DNA of 59,749 nt, from positions 1 to 59,749 of the forward strand of contig NZ_JAOCQE010000014.1 of the NCBI RefSeq assembly GCF_025290915.1. The letters are read 5' to 3'. The translations under genes and the position numbers were made by a program. The notes beneath the pieces were generated by a model. That model was not told the DNA's origin, did no database searches, and saw nothing but the letters and a program-made list of their open reading frames with translations. Source of the DNA: Streptomyces sp. 15-116A (GTDB lineage: Bacteria; Actinomycetota; Actinomycetes; Streptomycetales; Streptomycetaceae). Position 1 is the first letter of the stretch. Every line of letters starts with the position of its first letter. Positions 53,324 to 59,749 of the stretch are shown one piece after another.

Positions 53324-53940
53324 CCACGTTCGTCCTCGTCCGCCACGGCGAGACCGCCTGGCACGCGGAGAACCGCTACGCGGGCCGCACCGATGTGCCG
53401 CTCACCGAACTCGGCCGCCGGCAGGCCGCCGCGCTCGGCACCTGGGCCGCCGGGCAGCGGCTGGACGCCGTGCTCTGCTCCCCGCTGTCCCGGGCCCGCC
53501 TGACCGCCGAACCGGCGGCGACCGCGCTGGGCCTGACCCCCTGGGTCGACGAGCGCCTGTACGAGGTGGACTTCGGCCGCGGCGACGGGCTGACCCGCGC
53601 GGAGATGGCCGAGGCGTTCCCCGAGGAGCTGGCCGCGTTCCTCGCCGACCCGGTGACCCACCATCTGCCCGGCGGTGAGGATCCGGTGGCCGCGGCCGAC
53701 CGGGCGATCGAGTGCCTGGAGGAGGTCGCGCGAAAACTCCCCGACGGCCGTGTCCTCGTCGTGGCCCACTCGACGCTGCTGCGCCTGGTGCTGTGCAAGC
53801 TGCTCGGCATCCCGCTCGCCCACTACCGCCGTGTCTTCCCCGGTCTGGAGAACGGCGCCCTGACCGAACTGCGGCTGCGCGGCGGCGAGGCGTCGCTGCT
53901 GCGGCTGAACGCGCCCGTTCATCTCGTCCTCCCTTCCTGA
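53320..53940 (+). CDS. Histidine phosphatase (phosphoglycerate-mutase family)
   Basis: 206 residues. The RHG motif is FVLVRHGETAWHAENRYAGR near the N-terminus, with the second Arg in SPLSRARLTAEPAA, Glu in YEVDFGRGDGLTRAEM, and the distal His in VLVVAHSTLLRLVLC. It is likely a sugar-phosphate phosphatase rather than a glycolytic mutase (short, with GRGDG). GTG overlaps the kinase 2 stop as GTGA. Confidence 0.9.
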   Translation: MTTFVLVRHGETAWHAENRYAGRTDVPLTELGRRQAAALGTWAAGQRLDAVLCSPLSRARLTAEPAATALGLTPWVDERLYEVDFGRGDGLTRAEMAEAFPEELAAFLADPVTHHLPGGEDPVAAADRAIECLEEVARKLPDGRVLVVAHSTLLRLVLCKLLGIPLAHYRRVFPGLENGALTELRLRGGEASLLRLNAPVHLVLPS

Positions 53941-53959
53941 TCGCATCCGGAGACCCACC

Positions 53960-55000
53960 GTGCCCACCACCGTCCTCGCCGCCGGCGACCACTTCGTCCT
54001 GCCCCGGCTGCTCGAACAGGAACTGCGCTCCGCCGCCCCCGGAGTCGACGTACGGCAACTTCAACTCCCCTGGCCCCACACGCCGTTCGGCAAGGTCGCC
54101 GAGGTCGACGAGGCGTCCGGCACGGAGGAGCAGCTGATCGAGGCGCTGCGCGGCGCGCGGATCTGCGTCACCCAGATGGCACCGCTGACCGAGCGCGTCC
54201 TGGCCGCCTGCCCGGACCTGGAGCTGTTCTGCGTCAGCCGGGGCGGTCCGGTCAACGCCAACCTGGAGGCGGCCACCCGGCACGGCGTCGCCGTCTGCTA
54301 CGCGCCGGGCCGCAACGCCGTGGCCACCGCCGAGCACACCCTGGCCCTGATCCTCGCCGCCGCGCGCGGGATCGGCGATGTGCACACCGACCTCAAGCAC
54401 GGCACCTGGCGCGGCGACTACTACGACTACACCCGCTGCGGGGTCGAGATCGACGGCTCGGTCGTGGGCCTGGTCGGCTTCGGCGCGATCGGCTCGCGGG
54501 TGGCGCGGGTGCTGGCCGCGATGGGGGCGACAGTCTTGGTCCACGACCCCTATGTGCGCCCGGAGGCGGTCGAGGGTGTCGCCGAACTCGTCGGTCTGGA
54601 CGAGCTGTTGAGCCGCTCCCGGATCGTCTCGCTGCACGCCCGGGTGACCGAGGAGACCCGCGGCATGATCGGCAGGGAGCAGATCGCGGCCATGCCTCGG
54701 GGCTCGGTGCTGGTCAACTGCGCCCGCGGCGCGCTAGTCGACTACGACGCGGTGTGCGACGCGCTGGACACGGGCCGGCTGGCGGGCGCCGGCTTCGACG
54801 TGTTCCCCGTCGAACCGGTCCCGGCGGGCGCGCGGCTGCTGTCCACACCGGGTGTCGTCCTCACCCCGCACATCGCCGGCGCCAGCAGGGAGGTGGCCGA
54901 GAAGGCGGCCCGGATCGTCGCCGGGGAGGTGGGCCGCTTCCTGCGCGGCGAGCCCCTGGCCCACTGCGCGAACCCGGAGGTGCTGACGTCAGGGGCGTGA
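53960..55000 (+). CDS. D-2-hydroxyacid dehydrogenase (SerA-like)
   Basis: A 346-residue NAD-dependent enzyme of the D-isomer 2-hydroxyacid family. VVGLVGFGAIGSRVARVLAA is the nucleotide site. Catalytic residues: Arg in VLVNCARGALVDYDA, Glu in FDVFPVEPVPAG and His in VLTPHIAGAS. No ACT domain is present, so it is not a regulated serine-pathway SerA. The GTG at 53960 has GGAG upstream. It closes the operon, which hints at a sugar-acid or hydroxyacid step. Confidence 0.88.
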   Translation: MPTTVLAAGDHFVLPRLLEQELRSAAPGVDVRQLQLPWPHTPFGKVAEVDEASGTEEQLIEALRGARICVTQMAPLTERVLAACPDLELFCVSRGGPVNANLEAATRHGVAVCYAPGRNAVATAEHTLALILAAARGIGDVHTDLKHGTWRGDYYDYTRCGVEIDGSVVGLVGFGAIGSRVARVLAAMGATVLVHDPYVRPEAVEGVAELVGLDELLSRSRIVSLHARVTEETRGMIGREQIAAMPRGSVLVNCARGALVDYDAVCDALDTGRLAGAGFDVFPVEPVPAGARLLSTPGVVLTPHIAGASREVAEKAARIVAGEVGRFLRGEPLAHCANPEVLTSGA

Positions 55001-55681
55001 GTCGGTAGGCCGGCGCTCCCCTTCGCTCCACTCGGCCCGCCGGATGGTTTCCGCGAGCTCCTCCGGGTCGGCGACCGCCTCGTGGGGGTCGTCGGGCCAC
55101 TGCTCGACGCAACCGGCGGCCCAGTCGGCCCATTCGGCGACGAGCCGATAGTAGTCGGTGAGGAAGCGGCCGACGAGCAGCGTCTGCGCGGCCCGCTCCT
55201 GGAACGCGGCCCGGCCTTCGAGGTAGGCGCGGGCCGCGGCGAGATTGTCCTCGTTGCGCTCGACGGCCCAGGCGCGGGCCGCGCGGAGGGTGGCCAGGGT
55301 GTCGGCAGGGGTGCCGGACTCGGCGTAGAACACCTTGACCAGCTGCTCGGACTCCAGCACGGGCCCGGCGCCCGGCTCACGCAGCCAGTCGGCCAGTGCC
55401 GCCCTGCCGCGGCCGGTGATGGTGTAGACGGTCCGCGGCCGCCGCCCCACCGCCTCCCGCTCGGCCCGCGCGAGCCCGTGCCGGACGAGCTTCTTCGGCT
55501 CCTCGTAGATCTTGCTCTGGGCCCGGGGCCAGATCCGGCCCAGGCTGCGGTCCATGTGCCGGGCCAGCTCGTACGTGCTCCACGACCGCACCGAGAGCAG
55601 CCCCAGGACGGCGTACGAGGTCGTCGTGAGCGCCGGCCCCCTCGGCACCGTGCCGCTTTCTCCCTCAGGGCCTCTTGACAT
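54989..55681 (-). CDS. PadR-family transcriptional regulator
   Basis: 230 residues. The PadR winged helix is SYAVLGLLSVRSWSTYELAR, then SKIYEEPKKLVRHGLARAER and TVYTITGRGRAALADWL. A C-terminal helical dimerisation domain follows. The ATG at 55681 has AAGGGG upstream. Its 3' end overlaps the dehydrogenase gene by 12 bases. It is divergent from the methyltransferase 64 bases away and likely represses it. Confidence 0.9.
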   Translation of the reverse strand: MSRGPEGESGTVPRGPALTTTSYAVLGLLSVRSWSTYELARHMDRSLGRIWPRAQSKIYEEPKKLVRHGLARAEREAVGRRPRTVYTITGRGRAALADWLREPGAGPVLESEQLVKVFYAESGTPADTLATLRAARAWAVERNEDNLAAARAYLEGRAAFQERAAQTLLVGRFLTDYYRLVAEWADWAAGCVEQWPDDPHEAVADPEELAETIRRAEWSEGERRPTDSRP

Positions 55682-55744
55682 CGCCGCCCCTTCGGCGTAG
55701 TCCGGAATTAGTCCCATGGGGAGTATATGCCCGAGGTGATGGAG
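55682..55744. promoter_or_regulatory. padR/methyltransferase divergent region
   Basis: TAGTCC occurs at 55698-55703 and 55709-55714, 11 bases apart, within CGTAGTCCGGAATTAGTCCC. A TATAT patch at about 55724-55728 may be a -10 for the methyltransferase. PadR sites are commonly within such short divergent spaces. Confidence 0.4.
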
Positions 55745-56596
55745 ATGACCAGTACGTCACAGTTCGCCCCCTCGAACACGGAGCAGGCCAGGGCCTGGGA
55801 CGGCGACGAGGGCGCTTACTGGGCGAAGCACGCCGACCAGTTCGACCGCGCGCTGCGCGGCTACCGGGAGGCGCTTCTCGACGCCGCGGCGATCGGCCGG
55901 GCGGACCGGGTGCTGGACATCGGCTGCGGCACCGGGGAGATCACGCGTGAGGCCGCCCGCCGCGCACCCGAGGGCACCGCACTCGGGGTCGATCTGTCGT
56001 CGGCGATGCTGCGCGTGGCGAGCGAGAGGGCGGCCGCCGAGGGGCTGGCGAACGCCCGCTTCGTACAGGGCGATGTGCAGGTGCATCCGTTCGAGGCCGG
56101 GGAGTTCGACCTGGCGGTCAGCCGCACCGGGACGATGTTCTTCGCCGAACCCGTCACCGCGTTCGGCAATGTCGCGCGAGCGCTCAGGCCCGGTGGCCGT
56201 CTGGTGCAGCTGGTCTGGCAGCCGCCCGCGCGCAACGAGTGGTTCCTCGCCCTGATGACGGCCATGTCGGCGGGCCGTGACCTGCCCGCTCCCCCACCGG
56301 ACGCCCCGGGCCCGTTCTCCCTGTCGGACCCCGCCCGGGTGAGCACCCTGCTGACCGAGGCCGGATTCGACGAGCCGCGCTTCGAGTCGCTCACCGCGCT
56401 CGAACACTTCGGCCCCGACGCCGGCACCGCCCACCGCTTCCTGCTCGGGCTGGTCGGCTGGATGCTGACCGACCTCGACGACGCCGGCCGCGAGCGAGCC
56501 CGCACCGACCTGTACCGCACCCTCGAGGACCACGAGACACCCGGGGGTGTGCTCTATCCGTCCGCGACCTGGCTCATCACGGCGACACGGCCGTAA
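55745..56596 (+). CDS. Class I SAM-dependent methyltransferase
   Basis: 283 residues from the ATG at 55745, eight bases after GAGG; in-frame ATGs at 55727 and 55739 would add a few residues. SAM motif I is VLDIGCGTGEITREAARRAP, motif II GVDLSSAMLRVA, motif III ALRPGGRLVQLVWQPP. The type resembles small-molecule methyltransferases of the UbiE/UbiG sort. The target is unknown; PadR control suggests a stress or phenolic response. Confidence 0.88.
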   Translation: MTSTSQFAPSNTEQARAWDGDEGAYWAKHADQFDRALRGYREALLDAAAIGRADRVLDIGCGTGEITREAARRAPEGTALGVDLSSAMLRVASERAAAEGLANARFVQGDVQVHPFEAGEFDLAVSRTGTMFFAEPVTAFGNVARALRPGGRLVQLVWQPPARNEWFLALMTAMSAGRDLPAPPPDAPGPFSLSDPARVSTLLTEAGFDEPRFESLTALEHFGPDAGTAHRFLLGLVGWMLTDLDDAGRERARTDLYRTLEDHETPGGVLYPSATWLITATRP

Positions 56597-56604
56597 CGCC
56601 CTGC

Positions 56605-57579
56605 TCAACCGGGGTGCAGCGCCGTCCTGAGGAAGTCGACGGCGAGCTTGCGGGCGACATGGGCGGCGCGGGTGTCGCGCAGGCTGTCCAGAAGCAGGAA
56701 GTCGTGGACCATGCCGGTCACCCGGACGCAGGTGACGTCCACGCCCGCCTCGCGCAGCTTGTTGGCGTACTTCTCGCCCTCGTCGCGCAGCACGTCGGCC
56801 TCGTCGGTGACGACCAGGGCCGGGGGCAGGCCCCTCAGCCGGTCGAGGCTCGCCCGCAGCGGGGAGGCGTACGGCTCGGCGCGCTGGGCGGGGTCGGTGG
56901 TGTAGTGATCCCAGAACCACTGCATGCCGTCGCGGGTGAGGTAGTAGCCCTCGGCGAACTGCAGGTAGGACGGGGTGCCGAAGTCGGCGTCGGTGACGGG
57001 ATAGAGCAGGCACTGGCCCTTGAGGCCGATCCCGCCGCGTTCCTTGTTCATCAGCGCGAAGACCGCCGACATGCAGCCGCCGACCGAGTCGCCGGCGACG
57101 GCGACACGCGAGGGGTCCAGGCCGTGCTCGGCTCCGTTGTCCAGGATCCACCGGTCCACGGCGTAGTTCTGCTCGACCTGGGTGGGGTACTTCGCCTCCG
57201 GCGCACGATCGTAGACGGGGAAGACACCCGCGGCGCCCGCACCGACGGCGAGTTCGCGGAAGAGCCGGTCGTGCGTCTTGTCGTCGCCGAACACCCAGCC
57301 GGCGCCGTGGATGTAGAACACCACGGGCAGCGGGCCCGAGGACCCCCGCGGCCGGATGACACGGGTGCGGACGGTCCCCCACTCGCCCGCGTCCACCTCG
57401 ATCCACCCCTCGTCGACATCGGGCCTGGGCACGCCGGGATCACTCTGCAGACCGAGCAGAATGTCCCGGCCCTTCTCCGGAGGGACCTCGTAGATCCGGG
57501 GGTGCGGGGCGGTCGCCTCGCACAACTCCTGCGCGGCAGGCTCGAGACAAGGGGTGATCGGCGGAGGAAGCTCGGTCAT
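56605..57579 (-). CDS. HSL-type alpha/beta hydrolase (esterase)
   Basis: 324 residues. Oxyanion-hole motif VVFYIHGAGWVFG (HGAG in place of HGGG), nucleophile VAVAGDSVGGCMSAV, acid in VVTDEADVLRDEG and His in VTGMVHDFLLLDS. This is the hormone-sensitive-lipase family IV of carboxylesterases. Convergent with the methyltransferase (8-base gap). Confidence 0.9.
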   Translation of the reverse strand: MTELPPPITPCLEPAAQELCEATAPHPRIYEVPPEKGRDILLGLQSDPGVPRPDVDEGWIEVDAGEWGTVRTRVIRPRGSSGPLPVVFYIHGAGWVFGDDKTHDRLFRELAVGAGAAGVFPVYDRAPEAKYPTQVEQNYAVDRWILDNGAEHGLDPSRVAVAGDSVGGCMSAVFALMNKERGGIGLKGQCLLYPVTDADFGTPSYLQFAEGYYLTRDGMQWFWDHYTTDPAQRAEPYASPLRASLDRLRGLPPALVVTDEADVLRDEGEKYANKLREAGVDVTCVRVTGMVHDFLLLDSLRDTRAAHVARKLAVDFLRTALHPG

Positions 57580-57714
57580 GTCGACTCCGTGTCACGGGTA
57601 CGTTCGTGCGCTGTCCCGCCCGCTTCCCATCGTTCGCGCCCCGCCGACCACGCGCAACTCGAGATCTTGCCCTTCGGCGGCAAGTGGCTTGCACTGCCGG
57701 GCTCTTGGCCCGCG

Positions 57715-58911
57715 TCACCGATCGCCCGCGAGATCGAGGTCGCGCTCCGGGGCGGTCTCGGTGGCGATCTGCGTCGACGAGGGCCCGCGCCACGGGTGGG
57801 CGAGGGGATGGGACACCGCGCGCCACCAGGGGTCCGAGGGCAGCTTCCCCGCCGGTTCGAAGGGTTCGCCGGGCCGGGGGAACGCCACCGCCTGGCCGGC
57901 CGCCTGCGCCGCGTCCTTGGTCCACTCCCCCGGCTCCGCCCACGCGTGCGGGGCCAGATTGAACGTGCCCCAGTGGATCGGGAGCAGCACCCCGCCCGGC
58001 TGCCCGCCCTGCAGATCGAGATGCGCGCGCAGGGCCTCCTCGGGCGTCATGTGGATGTCGGGCCAGAACTCCGAGTACGCGCCGAGCTGGATCATCGTCG
58101 CGTCGAAGCGGCCGTGGTCGGCGCCGATGTCCTGGAAGCCGTCGAAGTAGCCGGTGTCGCCGCTGTGGTACACGCGGTGCTCCTCGCCCGCGACGACCCA
58201 GGACGCCCACAGCGTGTGCTGGGTGTTGCGCAGGCCCCGGCCGCAGAAGTGCCGGGCGGGGGTGGCCGTGAGGGTGAGTCCGCCGACCCGCGTCGACTCG
58301 TGCCAGTCCAGCTCCCGCAGCCGGCCCTCGGACACGCCCCAGTGCTCCAGGTGCGCGCCGACGCCCAGCGGCACCGCGAACAGCGTGTCCGTGCCGGCCA
58401 GCGCCTTGATCGTGGGCAGGTCCAGGTGGTCGTAGTGGTCGTGCGAGATCACCACGACGTCGACCGGGCCCAGCGCGGTCAGCGGCAGCGGCGCCGGGTG
58501 CAGCCGCTTGGGCCCGACGAAGGGGAACGGAGAGCAGCGCTCGCCCCACACCGGGTCGAACAGCACCCGCTGCCCGTCGATCTCCGCGAGCACGCTGGAG
58601 TGACCCATCCAGGTCAGGCGCAGCCCGGTGGCCGGGGGGCGGGCGATGTCGGCGAGGGTGGTGGGGTGCACCGGCACCGGCCCGCGGGGGGCGCGGCGGG
58701 TACGGGTCTCCTTGTCGAGGACGACCTTCGCCAGGTCCCGGGACGACCCCGAGGGGCGGGTCCGCGCGGGACCGCCGGGGTTGACGAAGACACCGTCCTT
58801 GAAGTGCGGGGATCTGCGGATGCGCGCCATGCGCTCACCGCTGGGGTCCGCGCCGAAGGCCGGGGGCCGCAGTGCGCGGAGCCCGGAGCTCTGGGAACGG
58901 AAACCGGCCAC
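57715..58911 (-). CDS. Metallo-beta-lactamase-fold hydrolase (NAPE-PLD/UlaG-like)
   Basis: 398 residues. LTWMGHSSVLAEIDGQRVLF, the zinc motif VVVISHDHYDHLDLPTIKAL, His in TPARHFCGRG, Asp in YHSGDTGYFDGF and His in LLPIHWGTFNL. The arrangement is that of N-acyl-phosphatidylethanolamine phospholipase D-like proteins. GTG at 58911 has GGAGG just upstream. It is divergent from the TetR gene, its likely regulator. Confidence 0.9.
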   Translation of the reverse strand: MAGFRSQSSGLRALRPPAFGADPSGERMARIRRSPHFKDGVFVNPGGPARTRPSGSSRDLAKVVLDKETRTRRAPRGPVPVHPTTLADIARPPATGLRLTWMGHSSVLAEIDGQRVLFDPVWGERCSPFPFVGPKRLHPAPLPLTALGPVDVVVISHDHYDHLDLPTIKALAGTDTLFAVPLGVGAHLEHWGVSEGRLRELDWHESTRVGGLTLTATPARHFCGRGLRNTQHTLWASWVVAGEEHRVYHSGDTGYFDGFQDIGADHGRFDATMIQLGAYSEFWPDIHMTPEEALRAHLDLQGGQPGGVLLPIHWGTFNLAPHAWAEPGEWTKDAAQAAGQAVAFPRPGEPFEPAGKLPSDPWWRAVSHPLAHPWRGPSSTQIATETAPERDLDLAGDR

Positions 58912-59030
58912 GGTACCTCCAGCTGGAGTCGGTCAGGCATTCCATTATGTGGGGCGGGTCCGGCAGCGCGGTGCCCTTCGGCCGGTACGGGAGTCTCCGG
59001 ACGTGTCATGTCCGGGCTAGGGTGACGGCC

Positions 59031-59633
59031 GTGACGAGGGTGCGGTTGAGCGTGGCGGAGCGGCGTGAGGAGATGCTGCGGGCCGCCATCGAGCAGATCG
59101 AGGAACGGGGTGTGGCCGCGGTACGGATCTCCGACGTGGCCTCGGCGCTCAGGGTGAGCAACGCGCTGGTGCTGTACCACTTCGCCACGAAGGAGAAGCT
59201 GGTCGCCGCCGCGTTCGCCCACGCCGCCGAGGCGGACCTGGCTCATCTGCGCAAGCTGCTGGGCCGCCGCACGTCGGCCCTGCGCAGGCTGCGTGCCGCC
59301 GTGCGCTGGTACGCCCCCACGGGCCAGGCGAAGGGCTGGCGCCTGTGGATCGAGGGCTGGGCGGTGTCCCTGCGCGATCCCGCCCTGCGGGAGGTGGCCA
59401 GGGACCTGGACCGCCAGTGGAAGGCCGCGCTCACCGAGGTCATCGAGGAGGGCGTGGAGGCGGGCGAGTTCACCTGCCCCGACCCCGCGGCGACGGCCCT
59501 CCGCCTGACGGCCCTCCTGGACGGCCTGGCAGTCCAACTGACGTCCTACACGGGCACGATCCCCAGATCCCGGGCGAGAACCTGGGCCGACGAGGCCCTG
59601 ACCCGCGAACTGGGCACAGCCGACCCGCAATAG
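59031..59633 (+). CDS. TetR-family transcriptional regulator
   Basis: About 200 residues. The HTH is REEMLRAAIEQIEERGVAAV and ISDVASALRVSNALVLYHFA (residues 10-50), followed by a helical ligand domain with RLWIEGWAVSLRDPALREVA, typical of the TetR group with a TetR_C_6/BetI-like C-terminus. GTG codons at 59022 and 59031 are both possible; AGGG at 59019-59022 favours the latter. The 119 bases between it and the hydrolase gene probably hold its operator. The remaining bases to the window end show no gene. Confidence 0.87.
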   Translation: MTRVRLSVAERREEMLRAAIEQIEERGVAAVRISDVASALRVSNALVLYHFATKEKLVAAAFAHAAEADLAHLRKLLGRRTSALRRLRAAVRWYAPTGQAKGWRLWIEGWAVSLRDPALREVARDLDRQWKAALTEVIEEGVEAGEFTCPDPAATALRLTALLDGLAVQLTSYTGTIPRSRARTWADEALTRELGTADPQ

Positions 59634-59749
59634 CGGCCGATCAGGCCCGCCTACGCCAGGGGAGCCACGTCCGCCCGCCCACGATCGGCCGAACCCGACC
59701 ATCCCACCGCCAGCCGACGCGCCCCCCATCCGCGGACAGGCGGGCCCGC

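Noticed and set aside
50177..55000. Kinase operon as an LsrK-type AI-2 system
   Set aside because: No LsrR, LsrF, LsrG or Lsr transporter is present and the dehydrogenase and phosphatase do not fit; kept only as an uncharacterised pathway.

Overview
The window reads as a stretch of Streptomyces chromosome. It is strongly GC-rich, third codon positions are almost always G or C, and GTG and TTG starts are frequent. Several families are typical of that genus: a CvnABCD conservon, DUF427, DUF3140, DUF309 and PF04672 proteins, an LpqY/SugABC-type sugar importer, and short intergenic repeats of a kind common in Streptomyces genomes. I see no phage, plasmid, insertion sequence, CRISPR array or rRNA. 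Two identical tRNA-Pro(GGG) genes lie about 18 kb apart.

1-15.8 kb is an inositol/cyclitol catabolism region. A partial LacI regulator faces a Gfo/Idh dehydrogenase across two matching operator-like sites. A second LacI regulator faces an inositol 2-dehydrogenase. A leftward five-gene operon encodes a ribose-type ABC importer (binding protein, permease, ATPase), an inosose-dehydratase-like TIM-barrel protein and another inositol dehydrogenase. Divergent from it runs iolC, a Cgl0159-type aldolase, iolB, iolD and a GntR regulator. Together these cover uptake, oxidation, dehydration, ring hydrolysis, isomerisation, phosphorylation and aldol cleavage. A methylmalonate-semialdehyde dehydrogenase (iolA/mmsA) is not in the window. 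The divergent control region (9.56-9.92 kb) holds mirror-image elements over both -35 boxes and three palindromic iterons at a 20-bp period. The GntR gene opens with nine 24-bp repeats.

15.8-30.1 kb is mostly housekeeping and accessory metabolism: DUF427 and Nudix proteins, tRNA-Pro, DUF309, cobF and cobK of cobalamin synthesis, a diacylglycerol-kinase-like protein, a TauE/SafE permease, a PcaF-like thiolase, a lipase, dps with a SigB-like promoter, DUF3140, a HhH-GPD protein, a methyltransferase, and a glutamine-synthetase-like/amidohydrolase pair equivalent to a split FluG, followed by a Nudix-fold protein with a degenerate Nudix box.

30.1-43.4 kb holds a trehalose-type importer (lpqY-sugA-sugB-sugC), a deletion scar joining two gene fragments, the second tRNA-Pro, a split transketolase behind a SoxR/MerR-like promoter that probably gives a leaderless mRNA, an MFS exporter, small regulators (XRE-cupin with a 37-bp palindrome, LysR), and tdh-kbl for threonine breakdown.

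43.6-49.1 kb is a conservon (cvnA-B-C-D plus a GAF protein) followed by a decayed histidine kinase. 49.2-55.0 kb is a DeoR-controlled operon of two different FGGY kinases, a histidine phosphatase and a 2-hydroxyacid dehydrogenase. I know of no described pathway with exactly this gene set, and it is the best candidate here for an uncharacterised carbohydrate pathway. 55-59.7 kb carries PadR/methyltransferase, an HSL-type esterase, a metallo-beta-lactamase-fold hydrolase and a TetR regulator.
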